The translations under genes and the position numbers were made by a program. Positions 1 to 9,545 of a DNA stretch of 64,000 nt are shown one piece after another. The notes beneath the pieces are model-generated. The model searched no databases. It was given only the letters and a program-made list of their open reading frames with translations, and had not been told where the DNA came from. This stretch comes from Veillonella nakazawae (GTDB taxonomy: Bacteria; Bacillota; Negativicutes; Veillonellales; Veillonellaceae): positions 333,001-397,000 of the forward strand of contig NZ_AP022321.1 in NCBI RefSeq assembly GCF_013393365.1, read 5' to 3'. Positions within the stretch are counted from its first letter, which is position 1, and the number at the start of each line of letters is the position of its first letter.

Positions 1-1
1 T

Positions 2-2290
2 AAGCACATTGGTAAATCTTATGACAAGGTTGACTCTAAAGGTATTTTGACGGGTAAACCGTCTTATACTGGCGATTTTGTTCCAAAAGATGCGCTCGTT
101 ATTAAGGTTCTTCGTAGCCCTCATGCACAGGCGCGCATTAAATCAATCGATACATCTAAAGCTAAATTGATTCCTGGCGTAGAAGCAATCTTTACACATG
201 AAGATGTGCCTAATACTCGTTTTACCTTGGCTGGTCAAACCTATCCAGAGCCATCTGCTTATGATGCGCTTATTTTAGACCCTGTAGTTCGCTATGTAGG
301 CGATGAAGTGGCTCTTGTTGTTGCAAAAGATGAAGCTACAGCACTTAAAGCGATGCCCCTTATCAAGGTTGAATACGAAGTACAAAAACCTGTGCTTGAT
401 ATGCATACGGCTATCGGCCATGAAACAGTAGTCCACCCTGAAGATGATATTCATAACAATATCCCTGTAGGTCAAGATTATAAACGCAATATTTGCGTAT
501 CTTATCATAAACGAGTAGGCGATATTGAAGCTGAACTTGCAAAATGTGATTATGTAGTCGAAGGTACTTACTTTGACCAAGCGACACGTCAAACAGCAAT
601 GGAACCATTCCAAAGTTATGGTTACATTGATGCATTGGGCCGTGTAGTTATCGTATCTTCTACACAAATTGTATTCCATGTACGCCGTCATATTGCGCGT
701 GCATTAGGAATTCCGGCTACAAAGGTTCGCGTAATCAAACCTCGTATCGGTGGCGGTTTCGGTTCTAAACAAACGGCTTGCACAGAAATTATGACAGCTT
801 TTGTGGCGTGGACATTGAAGAAACCTTGCTACCTCTTATACGATCGCACGGAAGCACAGACTTGCTCCACTACACGTCATGCTCGTGAATGGAAAATCCG
901 CGTAGGTGCTACAAAAGATGGAATTATCAAAGTAATTGATATGGACTCCATTACTGATGCAGGTGCTCATGCAACTCACTGTTTCACTACTACTACAGCT
1001 GGTGAGCATAAGTCCATTCCTTTATACAATAAAGCGACAGCTGTCCACTACGGTACAGAAGGCGTATACATGAACCATACACCAGGCGGTGCATTCCGTG
1101 GTTATGGTGCTACAGAAGCGCTATGGCCATTAGAATGTGCTGTTAATAATTTGGCGGATAAAATGGGCGTTGACCCTGCTGAATTGCGTCAAAAGAACTT
1201 GATTGCTCAAGGTGAACAAAGCTTGGTATACGCTCCGGATGAATATCTTGACTCTGGTCTATTCCAAGATACAGTAAACCGCGTAAAAGAAATGGCTCGT
1301 TGGGATGAGCGTCCTCATTCTTGGGATATTGACGAACGTTATCGCGGTGGCCTTGGCATGGCATTAGCGTTACAAGGTTCTGGTGTTGCTAACATTGACG
1401 TAGCATCTGTAGAAATTCGTCTTGGCGATGATGGTAACTACACATTGTATACGGGCTCTTCCGATATGGGCATGGGTGCTAATACTGTATTGACTCAAAT
1501 GGCTTGTGAAATCATTGGCTGTCCTATGGAATACATGACTGTTGTTGAATCTGATACAGACATCGTACCATTTGATCCAGGTTCCTATGCATCTAGTACA
1601 ACATACGTAACTGGTACGGCGGCGAAAATGGCTGCTGAAGAATTACGCACTAAGATTATTGCTAAGTTCGCTCAATTCTTCGATACAGATGTAGAAAACA
1701 TCGACTTTGATGGCGTTGTAGCTACCACAAAAGATGGTTCTCAAACTATGGATATCCATCAATTAGCTCCAAAATTATTGGTAGGCGTTAATGCAGAACA
1801 ATTGTCTGGTTTCGCTACATGGGGCAGTCATACGTCCCCACCTCCATTCATGGCAACTATTGCAGAGGTAAAAGTAGACAAACAAACTGGCAAGGTTATT
1901 CCGCTTCATACATATTCCTGCATCGATTGCGGTACTGTTATCAATCCTAAATTGGCCCGTGTTCAAGTTGAAGGCGGTGTAGTACAAGCTATCGGCATGG
2001 CGTTATATGAAGATGTACGCTATTCTAATAATGGTCGCTTAGAGACTAATAACCTTATGACTTATAAAATTCCAACCCGTCAAGATATTGGTGAGTTACA
2101 TGTAGACTTTGTAGAGTCTTATGAACCGACAGGCGGATTTGGTGCCAAATCTATTGGTGAAGTTGTTATTAATACGGCTAGTCCAGCTATTCAACATGCT
2201 ATTAAAAATGCAGTTGGTGCGGACGTTCGTACATTACCTATGATACCTGAGAAGGTATTTATGGCTATGGACGAGAAATATAAAGTATAG
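2..2290 (+). CDS. Molybdenum hydroxylase (xanthine dehydrogenase family) large subunit, 5' end cut by window
   Basis: The frame is open to the left edge, so the gene starts before the window; the first visible residues (KHIGKSYDKVDSKGILTGK) match the usual start region of the family, so only a few residues are missing. Molybdopterin-binding large subunits hydroxylate purines or related heterocycles. Visible motifs are GGGFGSK in the first molybdopterin domain and GAKSIGE near the C-terminus, whose Glu fits the catalytic base position. No in-frame TGA is seen. The yqeC, mocA, yqeB and xdhC-like genes downstream mark it as a probable selenium-dependent hydroxylase, with selenium as a cofactor ligand and not as selenocysteine. 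The substrate cannot be told from sequence; xanthine or another purine is plausible. Confidence 0.9.
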   Translation, partial: KHIGKSYDKVDSKGILTGKPSYTGDFVPKDALVIKVLRSPHAQARIKSIDTSKAKLIPGVEAIFTHEDVPNTRFTLAGQTYPEPSAYDALILDPVVRYVGDEVALVVAKDEATALKAMPLIKVEYEVQKPVLDMHTAIGHETVVHPEDDIHNNIPVGQDYKRNICVSYHKRVGDIEAELAKCDYVVEGTYFDQATRQTAMEPFQSYGYIDALGRVVIVSSTQIVFHVRRHIARALGIPATKVRVIKPRIGGGFGSKQTACTEIMTAFVAWTLKKPCYLLYDRTEAQTCSTTRHAREWKIRVGATKDGIIKVIDMDSITDAGAHATHCFTTTTAGEHKSIPLYNKATAVHYGTEGVYMNHTPGGAFRGYGATEALWPLECAVNNLADKMGVDPAELRQKNLIAQGEQSLVYAPDEYLDSGLFQDTVNRVKEMARWDERPHSWDIDERYRGGLGMALALQGSGVANIDVASVEIRLGDDGNYTLYTGSSDMGMGANTVLTQMACEIIGCPMEYMTVVESDTDIVPFDPGSYASSTTYVTGTAAKMAAEELRTKIIAKFAQFFDTDVENIDFDGVVATTKDGSQTMDIHQLAPKLLVGVNAEQLSGFATWGSHTSPPPFMATIAEVKVDKQTGKVIPLHTYSCIDCGTVINPKLARVQVEGGVVQAIGMALYEDVRYSNNGRLETNNLMTYKIPTRQDIGELHVDFVESYEPTGGFGAKSIGEVVINTASPAIQHAIKNAVGADVRTLPMIPEKVFMAMDEKYKV

Positions 2291-2331
2291 AGATTTCTAT
2301 TTACTTTTCCTTTCTAAGGAGGCCTGGTTTT

Positions 2332-3090
2332 ATGACATCACAAACATCCTATTGGAATCGATTGATTCAGCCGGGAATCGTGGCCCTTGTTGGGGCTGGC
2401 GGTAAAACGACTGTACTTTCAAAATTAGTAGAATATGGAAGGCTGAAAGGTCAGCCCATCGTAGTTACGACTACGACTCGACTCTATGAATCTCAAGTGG
2501 CTCATTATGAACCGATTTATACTCGAAATATTAATGAAGCTGATGAATATTGTACTGATCGTATTTTGCGTGGATATTGTGGTGCGTGGTTCTCTGGCAT
2601 TACAGGAACAAAAGTAGACTCCTTAGATTGTGATCTTATCGATGGTTTAGCAAAATTGCATCCAAACTGGCAAATTGTAGTGGAAGCAGATGGGGCAAAG
2701 GAAAAATGGCTTAAGGCGCCTAAGACGACTGAACCAGTCATCCCATCTCTCACAAAGACTACGATTGGTCTTGTGAATTTACAAATGTTAGGAGCGCCGC
2801 TTGATGATGAGCACGTACATAATATCGAGCTCGTTCAAGATATTGTGAAACGCGATATGGGTGCCATTGTAACGCCACGCATGTTGGCTGATCTTGTGCT
2901 CCATAAACAAGGTTTATTCCAATACAGTAAAGGTAAAAAAATTCTGTTCTGTACTGGTTATGAAACGGTGCAACATCGTATCATTGATGATTTTATTGAT
3001 CATATTGTAGATAGCGACATTTCCGATATCATCTTAGCTGATGGATACAAAGCAAGTTGTGAAATCCGTCGCATTATTCAATGTCGGTAG
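2332..3090 (+). CDS. yqeC: Selenium-dependent hydroxylase accessory protein YqeC
   Basis: A 252-residue protein with a P-loop, GAGGKT, at residues 21-26, followed by TTTTRLYES and EADGAKEKWLKAP, which are typical of the YqeC family found next to selenium-dependent molybdenum hydroxylases. The biochemical role is unsettled; it is thought to act in maturation of the selenium-containing molybdenum cofactor. It starts at ATG after a strong AAGGAGG site and lies 41 bp after the hydroxylase, in the same operon. Length is normal for the family. Confidence 0.88.
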   Translation: MTSQTSYWNRLIQPGIVALVGAGGKTTVLSKLVEYGRLKGQPIVVTTTTRLYESQVAHYEPIYTRNINEADEYCTDRILRGYCGAWFSGITGTKVDSLDCDLIDGLAKLHPNWQIVVEADGAKEKWLKAPKTTEPVIPSLTKTTIGLVNLQMLGAPLDDEHVHNIELVQDIVKRDMGAIVTPRMLADLVLHKQGLFQYSKGKKILFCTGYETVQHRIIDDFIDHIVDSDISDIILADGYKASCEIRRIIQCR

Positions 3091-3096
3091 GTACTC

Positions 3097-3819
3097 ATGT
3101 CTTATGTGAAAGCAAAATCTAATACCGCTTTCAGTCCCATGAGAGACCCCATAGACCGTCGTCCTTTGCATATTGGCATTGTCCTCCTCGTAGGAGGTCA
3201 ATCCAAGCGCATGGGATGTAATAAGCAACTTTTGCCTTGGCGTGGTAAAACTGTTTTAGATGCGGTCTGTGGGGCTCTTCATTGTGGATGGAATGATTCG
3301 GTAGAACTTACTGAATCCTGTAAACTACCTTTTGTAGCGGTTACTGGTGATGATCATGAAAGATTAGAACCTATAGTTACGAGCTATGGGTTTGAAGTGG
3401 TTCAGAATGAACATCCTAATCGTGGACAAGGCCTGTCCATAGCAATAGGAGTACGTCATTTGGTAGAAAACTCACCGATACCGCTAGACGGCATTCTTTG
3501 TTCTGTAGGGGATCAACCACTATTGACTGGGAATGTTGTACATCAGATTATTAGTGCATTTAGTGATAACTTTCATTCGAAAACTATCGTCGTCCCGCAT
3601 TATGGGGCGAATTATCAGTCGGGAAATCCTGTTTTATTTGGTTCACATTGGTTTGAATCATTGCAACATATCCAAGGGGATCAAGGTGGCAAAACTATCA
3701 TTCGCGGTAGTGGTAAAGACCATGTTATCAAATTGTGGATTCGTGACGATGTTGGATATGATATTGACACACCCGATGATTTTGAGCGTTTGAAACAACG
3801 TGAAAGTGAGGCATTATGA
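3097..3819 (+). CDS. mocA: MocA-type molybdenum cofactor nucleotidyltransferase
   Basis: A 240-residue protein of the MobA/MocA fold that transfers CMP (or GMP) to molybdopterin for hydroxylase-type enzymes. The nucleotide-binding loop LVGGQSKRMG is at residues 31-40 with Lys43 following, and GDQPLL corresponds to the metal-binding GDxP motif. About 27 residues precede the first beta strand, longer than usual, and the SD before this ATG is weak, so a slightly later start cannot be excluded. It lies 6 bp after yqeC and overlaps yqeB by ATGA, implying translational coupling. Confidence 0.85.
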   Translation: MSYVKAKSNTAFSPMRDPIDRRPLHIGIVLLVGGQSKRMGCNKQLLPWRGKTVLDAVCGALHCGWNDSVELTESCKLPFVAVTGDDHERLEPIVTSYGFEVVQNEHPNRGQGLSIAIGVRHLVENSPIPLDGILCSVGDQPLLTGNVVHQIISAFSDNFHSKTIVVPHYGANYQSGNPVLFGSHWFESLQHIQGDQGGKTIIRGSGKDHVIKLWIRDDVGYDIDTPDDFERLKQRESEAL

Positions 3820-4628
3820 AACCATTAGTCCTTATGCGCGGAGGCGGAGACATCGCTTCTGGCGCTGTATATAGATTGAAACGTGCAGGCTATCCTGTGG
3901 TGATTAACGAAATCGCCATTCCTACCATGATTCGCCGTGAAGTATGTTATGGCAATGCTGTACATCGCGGAGAAATGATTTTGGAACGCTTTGTAGCACG
4001 TCATGTAGCCCTTAGTGAAGTTACGGATACGTTGGCACAAGGTGTTATTCCTGTTGTGACTAGTTCGTATGAAGAGCTACTTGATACATTGAAGCCAGCT
4101 ATTGTGGTAGATGCTATTTTAAGTAAAAAGAATCTTGGTACCAAACGTGATGATGCAGATCTCGTCATTGGTGTGGGGCCTGGATTTACTGCAGGGCATG
4201 ATGTGGATGTTGTTATTGAAACCATGCGCGGTCATTACTTAGGTCGTTGTATCTATGATGGTCCAGCGCAGCCTAATACGGGGATTCCCGGTAATGTAGG
4301 TGGTTATACTCATGAACGTGTTATTCACTCACAAAAGGCTGGTCTGTTTACAGCTAAGCGCCATATTGGCGATTCTGTACAAGCTAATGAAGTCATTGGT
4401 TATGTAGATAAAGAGCCAGTGCGGGCAAAAATTACAGGTATTCTTAGAGGTATTCTTAAGAGCGGACTCATCGTATCCGACCATTTTAAATTGGCCGATG
4501 TAGATGCTCGTTGTGAAGAAGCTCATTGTTATAGTATTTCAGATAAATCCCTTGCCGTTGGTGGCGGTGTTTTAGAAGCTGTTACTGCATGGGAGTATGA
4601 AAGGAATCAAGATGGAAACGATCTATGA
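3816..4628 (+). CDS. yqeB: Selenium-dependent molybdenum hydroxylase system protein YqeB (EF2563 family)
   Basis: A 270-residue protein of the YqeB/EF2563 family, a marker of selenium-dependent molybdenum hydroxylases. It opens with VLMRGGGDIASG, a glycine-rich Rossmann-like loop, and carries the family segments VDAILSKKNLGT and GVGPGFTAG. The reaction is not established; a role in selenation of the molybdenum cofactor is inferred from genome context in the literature. ATGA overlap with mocA upstream and a 17-bp overlap with the next gene indicate one operon. Confidence 0.88.
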   Translation: MKPLVLMRGGGDIASGAVYRLKRAGYPVVINEIAIPTMIRREVCYGNAVHRGEMILERFVARHVALSEVTDTLAQGVIPVVTSSYEELLDTLKPAIVVDAILSKKNLGTKRDDADLVIGVGPGFTAGHDVDVVIETMRGHYLGRCIYDGPAQPNTGIPGNVGGYTHERVIHSQKAGLFTAKRHIGDSVQANEVIGYVDKEPVRAKITGILRGILKSGLIVSDHFKLADVDARCEEAHCYSISDKSLAVGGGVLEAVTAWEYERNQDGNDL

Positions 4629-5340
4629 TGTGATGAAAGACCGTCTTCAGATTACAGAAACTACGCTGATGGTTACTGTATTGTCTGGCCCTCGTCAAGG
4701 GGATAAGACAATTTATGCTGAAGATGGTAGTGTTTTGTATGGTACACCAATCGAAGGATTTATGGTAGATAAAGCAAAGATTAATTCTTTATGTATGGTA
4801 GGCGAAGCAGAATGTTTCGTACAACCTGTAGAAAACGATCCATCTGTTCTCGTATTGGGTGCTGGTCATGTGAGCCGTGCTATTACCGATTTATTATTAT
4901 TTATCGGGTGTCGTGTAACCGTTGTAGATGACCGCCCAGAATATGTAGTTCCTGAATTCTTTGACGAACGAGTAACTCGTAAATGCTTGCCGTTAGAAAA
5001 CTTTAAAAATGATCTACCTCTTGATGAATATAATGGGTTTATCATTGTTACTCGTGCTCATGAGTATGATAATGTATGCTTAGAACAATTGCGCGATTAT
5101 TTGCCAACTTATATGGGTGTTATGGGCAGTCAAAAGCGTATTCATTATGCATTTGAAGTATTGCGTGAACAAGGTTGGACACAAGAAGAATTAGATATGG
5201 TATATGCACCAATTGGTCTAGACTTAGGTGCACAAACCCCTGAGGAGATTGCATTATCTATCGTTAGTGAATATTTGGCAGTGGTGCGTGGTAAAAAAGG
5301 CGGCTCATTGCGGAAAGGTAGAGTGAGCCATGAATCGTGA
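4612..5340 (+). CDS. XdhC-like Rossmann-domain protein (C-terminal half of XdhC)
   Basis: This is the Rossmann domain of the XdhC/CoxI family: VLVLGAGHVSRAITDLL followed by VVDDRPEYV, and later MGVMGSQKR and IGLDLGAQTPEEIA. XdhC proteins bind the molybdenum cofactor and help insert its terminal ligand into xanthine dehydrogenase. The start at 4612 is chosen because GAAAGGAATC sits at SD distance; an in-frame ATG at 4597 would have no good site. The usual N-terminal CoxI domain is missing and is encoded by the next gene, so the protein is one half of a split XdhC. It overlaps yqeB by 17 bp. Confidence 0.82.
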   Translation: METIYDVMKDRLQITETTLMVTVLSGPRQGDKTIYAEDGSVLYGTPIEGFMVDKAKINSLCMVGEAECFVQPVENDPSVLVLGAGHVSRAITDLLLFIGCRVTVVDDRPEYVVPEFFDERVTRKCLPLENFKNDLPLDEYNGFIIVTRAHEYDNVCLEQLRDYLPTYMGVMGSQKRIHYAFEVLREQGWTQEELDMVYAPIGLDLGAQTPEEIALSIVSEYLAVVRGKKGGSLRKGRVSHES

Positions 5341-5644
5341 GTTTATTGAATATTTAAGTGCTCGTAAAAATGAAACACTAGCTGTAGCTACTATTTTATT
5401 TACCCGTGGTTCTACACCGCGTAAGGCTGGCACATCTATGGTAGTATTCCCAGATGGATCTATCTTTGGTACTATCGGTGGTGGTCGTGCTGAAAATGAA
5501 ATTCGCCTAAGTGCTGTTGATTCCTTGAATAAAAAAGAAGCACATCGTCGTATCGAAGTTCTTTTAGATGACGATGTAGCTGTAAAAGAAGGTATGGTGT
5601 GTGGCGGACAGATGGATGTGTGGATTGAAACACAAAATATTTAA
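5330..5644 (+). CDS. XdhC/CoxI N-terminal domain protein, stand-alone
   Basis: A 104-residue protein consisting only of the CoxI-type domain: VATILFTRGSTPRKAGTSM, then GTIGGGRAENE and MVCGGQMDVWIE. In complete XdhC proteins this domain precedes the Rossmann domain; here it is a separate gene placed after it, overlapping it by 11 bp, so the two probably form a heteromeric XdhC. The cysteine in MVCGG is a conserved family residue. It is the last gene of the hydroxylase operon and is followed by a terminator-like hairpin. Confidence 0.82.
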   Translation: MNREFIEYLSARKNETLAVATILFTRGSTPRKAGTSMVVFPDGSIFGTIGGGRAENEIRLSAVDSLNKKEAHRRIEVLLDDDVAVKEGMVCGGQMDVWIETQNI

Positions 5645-5687
5645 GTCTATAACTATAGAAAAATCATATCTTATAATTGTTTATAAA

Positions 5688-5716
5688 TTTACAGTGCTTC
5701 TAAAATGAGTTAAAAT
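5688..5716 (+). promoter_or_regulatory. Candidate promoter for cdaA-cdaR
   Basis: TTTACA at 5688-5693 and TAAAAT at 5711-5716 with a 17-bp spacer. The start point would fall inside the hairpin at 5718-5749, so that hairpin may serve both as upstream terminator and as cdaA leader. Read by eye only. Confidence 0.45.
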
Positions 5717-5717
5717 A

Positions 5718-5755
5718 TAAGGTACAGCCAAGTAGTTGGTTGTACCTTATTATTT
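5718..5755 (+). terminator. Terminator-like hairpin after the hydroxylase operon
   Basis: TAAGGTACAGCC pairs with GGTTGTACCTTA across a short loop, followed by a T-rich stretch (TTATTTTG). It separates the xdhC-like gene from cdaA. Confidence 0.6.
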
Positions 5756-5774
5756 TGTATAAGGAGCTATTTTT

Positions 5775-6587
5775 ATGCATATTGACGCACTTATACATAC
5801 CTTTAGGCTTCTTGATATTGCTGATATCTTAATCGTTGCCGTAGGTATTTATTACTTATATAAATTGCTTAAAGATACACGGGCCGTTTCTCTTTTGAAG
5901 GGCCTTGTTATACTAGCAATTCTAAATTTATTGAGTCATTTGCTGAATCTATATGTTATCAATTGGATTTTGCAACAAAGTATGACCGTTCTTCTCTTCG
6001 CATTACCTGTAGTATTCCAACCGGAATTGCGTCGTGCTTTAGAACAATTGGGCCGTGGTCGAATTTTCAGTAAGGCACAGAATGTCAACGAAGAGGAAAT
6101 GGATATGACTATCAATGAAGTGATGGCGGCGGCCCGCGTTATGTCTCGTGAGCATACTGGGGCACTTATCGTTTTTGAACGTGAAGTGGGCCTCAATGAC
6201 TTTGTTGATACAGGCATTTTAATTGATGCTGTGTTGAGCCGTGAACTAATTAAAAATATTTTCGTTCCTAGTACACCACTTCATGATGGGGCGCTGATTA
6301 TCCGCGATGGACGTATTCGTGCAGCAGGGTGTTTGTTGCCACTAACTGAGGATCGTACATTGAGTACTGAACTTGGTACACGTCACCGTGCAGCCATCGG
6401 TTTGTCTGAACAAACTGATGCTGTCGTTGTTGTGGTCAGTGAGGAAACGGGGACAATTTCCTACACCTATGGCGGTCATATCTATCGCCATTTACCGGAA
6501 GATCAAATTAAAGAAGCGTTGCGTACATTTATGGAACGCCCTCGTCAAACCATTACTGGTATGTGGAAATGGGGGGCAAAAAAATGA
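5775..6587 (+). CDS. cdaA: Diadenylate cyclase CdaA
   Basis: A membrane-anchored diadenylate cyclase that makes c-di-AMP from two ATP. Three hydrophobic segments occupy roughly residues 10-80, followed by the DAC domain with DGA at 171-173 and RHR at 203-205, the two catalytic signatures. The 270-residue length is normal. It starts at ATG after AAGGAGC and overlaps cdaR by ATGA. In Bacillus-type genomes cdaA, cdaR, glmM and glmS form a conserved cluster linking c-di-AMP to cell-wall precursor supply; the same order is seen here, interrupted before glmS. Confidence 0.95.
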   Translation: MHIDALIHTFRLLDIADILIVAVGIYYLYKLLKDTRAVSLLKGLVILAILNLLSHLLNLYVINWILQQSMTVLLFALPVVFQPELRRALEQLGRGRIFSKAQNVNEEEMDMTINEVMAAARVMSREHTGALIVFEREVGLNDFVDTGILIDAVLSRELIKNIFVPSTPLHDGALIIRDGRIRAAGCLLPLTEDRTLSTELGTRHRAAIGLSEQTDAVVVVVSEETGTISYTYGGHIYRHLPEDQIKEALRTFMERPRQTITGMWKWGAKK

Positions 6588-7504
6588 TGATACATTTGAA
6601 ACGCAATTGGCCAGCTAAGTTGTTATCATTGCTAGCCGCTATCGTCATGTGGTTCTTTATCATGCGAGATCAGAACCCTGTGATGGAGGTAACCTATACA
6701 GTACCTGTTCAAGTCCAAAATCTTGATTCCCATTATATTATAGAAGATGCACCTGATGTAGCACGCATTGTCCTTTCGGGCCCTCGCGATACGATTATGG
6801 CTATAAAGGCAGATAATCTTCGTGCATATATTGATGCATCTGGTGTAAAACCAGGTCAAAATAATGTAACCATTGGATTTACCCCTCCAGCGGGGATGAG
6901 CCTTGTGGAGGTTAAGCCTGATACTGTAACAATTAATGTAGACGAATATGCAGAGCGGAAAATACCGGTTGAAATTGTTCCAATTGGCAAGTTCTCCGAC
7001 GATGTTGCTCTCAAGTCAGTCACTATTGTACCGAAAGAAGTAACTGTATCTGGACGTAAACAGCTTGTTAACGCTGTAAATAAGGTTGTTATGAAGGTCA
7101 ATATCGCTGGTCAAACCAAGAACTTTAGTTCTGTTAGTACGTTAGAAGCCTGGGATATATCTGGTAATGTATTAGATGTACACATCAATCCGAGCCAAGG
7201 TCAAGCTCAATATGAACTAAACTTATTGCGTAAAGATAAAGCGGTTCCTATTACAGTACCAACTGCGGGAACGGTAGCTGATGGGTATGAAGTTAAGTCT
7301 ATATCCGTTACACCAACTCAATTAACTGTGACTGGTCGAGAAGAAATGATTGATTCTGTTTCAGAAATTCAAACAGAACCAATTGATCTTACCGGTGTAA
7401 CGAAGGGCATTCAAGGTAATTACAACTTAGTATTACCGAGTGGTGTCAATAGTAATGTTACTACAGTACATGTTAAGGTAGATATACAAAAGAAAACTAC
7501 GTAG
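6584..7504 (+). CDS. cdaR: CdaR, YbbR-domain regulator of CdaA
   Basis: One N-terminal membrane segment (LLSLLAAIVMWFFIM) followed by about three YbbR repeats (roughly residues 35-120, 125-205 and 210-300), each ending in a TVTI- or VKVDI-like strand. CdaR proteins bind CdaA on the outer face of the membrane and modulate c-di-AMP synthesis. The start at 6584 is preferred: GGGGGC precedes it and it overlaps the cdaA stop by ATGA. An in-frame ATG at 6563 lies deeper in cdaA. Confidence 0.9.
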   Translation: MMIHLKRNWPAKLLSLLAAIVMWFFIMRDQNPVMEVTYTVPVQVQNLDSHYIIEDAPDVARIVLSGPRDTIMAIKADNLRAYIDASGVKPGQNNVTIGFTPPAGMSLVEVKPDTVTINVDEYAERKIPVEIVPIGKFSDDVALKSVTIVPKEVTVSGRKQLVNAVNKVVMKVNIAGQTKNFSSVSTLEAWDISGNVLDVHINPSQGQAQYELNLLRKDKAVPITVPTAGTVADGYEVKSISVTPTQLTVTGREEMIDSVSEIQTEPIDLTGVTKGIQGNYNLVLPSGVNSNVTTVHVKVDIQKKTT

Positions 7505-7571
7505 TTTATGAGATTAAAGAGGTAATAGTAATTTCTAAAATTGTTATTACTAAAAACCTAAATTAAAAATA

Positions 7572-7616
7572 AGACCCTAATAGAGGATAAGATTAAACTC
7601 TATTAGGGTCTATTTT
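7572..7616 (+). terminator. Rho-independent terminator after cdaR
   Basis: A perfect 14-bp stem (AGACCCTAATAGAG with CTCTATTAGGGTCT) and a 12-nt loop, then TATTTTAAT. The rest of the 273-bp gap to the next gene is A+T-rich, with no further recognised feature. Confidence 0.85.
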
Positions 7617-7777
7617 AATGCTTTATGGGGATACTCTGTTTATTATGTATTAGCTTTTACAGTAATATTGTATAATAGTATTGTATGACCAATTTCTAGT
7701 AGGTTAAATTTGAAGGATTTAGGTCAAATAAGAAAGAAATTTGCTAACCTAAAAGGATAGCTTAAATAAGGAAAGAT

Positions 7778-9376
7778 ATGATTAGAATAATAAATCTCCG
7801 CGTGGCTGTTACGGTCAAGTTGGATATAAAGGATATTGTAGAAAAGAAATATCCTCAATTGCGAGGCGCCATTGAAACGATTCACGTTGTACGACGCGCT
7901 GTAGATGCTCGTAAAAAACCGAATATTGTATTTGTGTATACCTTGTTTGTTGAGGTTCATAAGGAAGCTCAAATCATGAAAAAACTAGGTAAACAAAAGG
8001 ATGTATCTGTATTTACTCCAGAGGATCCAGAACCTATTGTTTATGGTAATGTGCTTTTAGCACATCGCCCTGTAGTGATGGGCTTTGGTCCAGCTGGAAT
8101 GCTAGCTGCCTTTTATTTAGCTCGTGAAGGGTACCGTCCAATCGTTCTTGAACGAGGTCAAGACGTTGATACTCGTAGCCAAGATGTAGAAACATTTTGG
8201 AAGGAGGGCGTATTCAAGCCTGAATCTAACGTACAATTTGGCGAGGGTGGTGCAGGTACCTTCTCTGATGGTAAACTGACAACCCGCGTTACACATCCAA
8301 GATTGCATGAAATCTCCAAATATTTTGTAGAGTTCGGCGCTCCAGAAGAAATCTTGTATAAACATAAACCTCATGTAGGTACAGATAAGTTGCGTACCAT
8401 GGTAAAAGCTATGCGTGAACGCATCATCGAATGGGGTGGTGAAGTTCGCTTTGGTGCTAAGATTACCGATTTATTTATTGAAAATGACCATATCGTAGGT
8501 GTTGAAGTTAACGATAACGAACGCATTGATACGACGGTTGTTCTTTCTGGTGTAGGTCATAGTGCACGCGATACGTACGAAATGTTACATAAACGTAATG
8601 TAGAAATGACAGCAAAACCATTTGCCATCGGTGTTCGTATTGAACATGATCAGGCTGTCATTGACGAGTCTCAATATGGTGTAGAACCATCTAGCTTGGG
8701 TCTTGGTGCAGCGGAATATTCTCTTGTGTACCATGATAAAGAAACAGGCCGTACAGCGTATAGCTTCTGTATGTGCCCAGGCGGTCAAGTTGTAGCATCT
8801 GCGTCCGAAAATGGTGGCGTTGTTGTTAATGGTATGAGTTTATATGCTCGTGATAGCGGTGTTGCGAATAGTGCTATCGTAGTTAACGTAGGTCCCGATG
8901 ACTTTGGTAATCATCCTCTGGATGGTGTAGCATTTCAACGTGAATGGGAGCGTAAAGCTTATGAATTAGGTGGCTCTAACTTCCATGCACCAGCTCAGAC
9001 CGTAGGTCAGTTTTTGGGGCTTTCACAAGCAACAGGTGTACAAGATAGCACATATAGCTATGAACCGGGCGTAGTGAACTGCGATTTACATGATTGCTTA
9101 CCGACTTTCGTTACATCCGTATTAGAACGGGCGTTGCCGTATTGGGGACGACGTATTCATGGATTCGATGATCCTGCGGTATGCATGACAGGTGTTGAAA
9201 CTCGTACCTCTGCACCGCTTCGCATGGGGCGTAATGAAGAACGCGTTTCTCCAACTGTAGGTGGGTTCTACCCGATGGGGGAAGGTGCTGGCTACGCTGG
9301 TGGTATTATGAGTGCAGCCCTTGATGGGGCAGAAACTGCCATTATATGCATGGCAAAATATGCAAAACCTAACTAG
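7778..9376 (+). CDS. FAD-dependent dehydrogenase, COG2509-like
   Basis: A 532-residue flavoprotein. After an N-terminal extension of about 90 residues comes a dinucleotide-binding loop, VVMGFGPAGMLAAFYLA, then FGEGGAGTFSDGKLTTR, and a C-terminal FAD-contact segment GEGAGYAGGIMSAALDG. This pattern fits the uncharacterised COG2509 family of FAD-dependent dehydrogenases; substrate and partner are unknown. It begins at ATG after AAGGAAAG. Its position between cdaR and glmM adds nothing specific to its role. Confidence 0.82.
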   Translation: MIRIINLRVAVTVKLDIKDIVEKKYPQLRGAIETIHVVRRAVDARKKPNIVFVYTLFVEVHKEAQIMKKLGKQKDVSVFTPEDPEPIVYGNVLLAHRPVVMGFGPAGMLAAFYLAREGYRPIVLERGQDVDTRSQDVETFWKEGVFKPESNVQFGEGGAGTFSDGKLTTRVTHPRLHEISKYFVEFGAPEEILYKHKPHVGTDKLRTMVKAMRERIIEWGGEVRFGAKITDLFIENDHIVGVEVNDNERIDTTVVLSGVGHSARDTYEMLHKRNVEMTAKPFAIGVRIEHDQAVIDESQYGVEPSSLGLGAAEYSLVYHDKETGRTAYSFCMCPGGQVVASASENGGVVVNGMSLYARDSGVANSAIVVNVGPDDFGNHPLDGVAFQREWERKAYELGGSNFHAPAQTVGQFLGLSQATGVQDSTYSYEPGVVNCDLHDCLPTFVTSVLERALPYWGRRIHGFDDPAVCMTGVETRTSAPLRMGRNEERVSPTVGGFYPMGEGAGYAGGIMSAALDGAETAIICMAKYAKPN

Positions 9377-9478
9377 TTAGTAGTAGAATGTATTGTAAAG
9401 TAAACTACAGTATAGGTTCATTTTGGTACTGTAAAATACTATATCTGTATAGGATATATATGTGTAGTGTATATATTG

Positions 9479-9487
9479 TGATATAAT
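9479..9487 (+). promoter_or_regulatory. Extended -10 promoter candidate for glmM
   Basis: TGATATAAT, an extended -10 element, lies about 60 bp before glmM; no good -35 is seen. A small dyad (TTGTGA...TCACAA) at about 9513-9526 lies in the leader. Confidence 0.4.
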
Positions 9488-9545
9488 ACACAACAGTGAA
9501 TATATAAGGACTTGTGATTTTCACAATCCCTAGAGGAGGATAATT

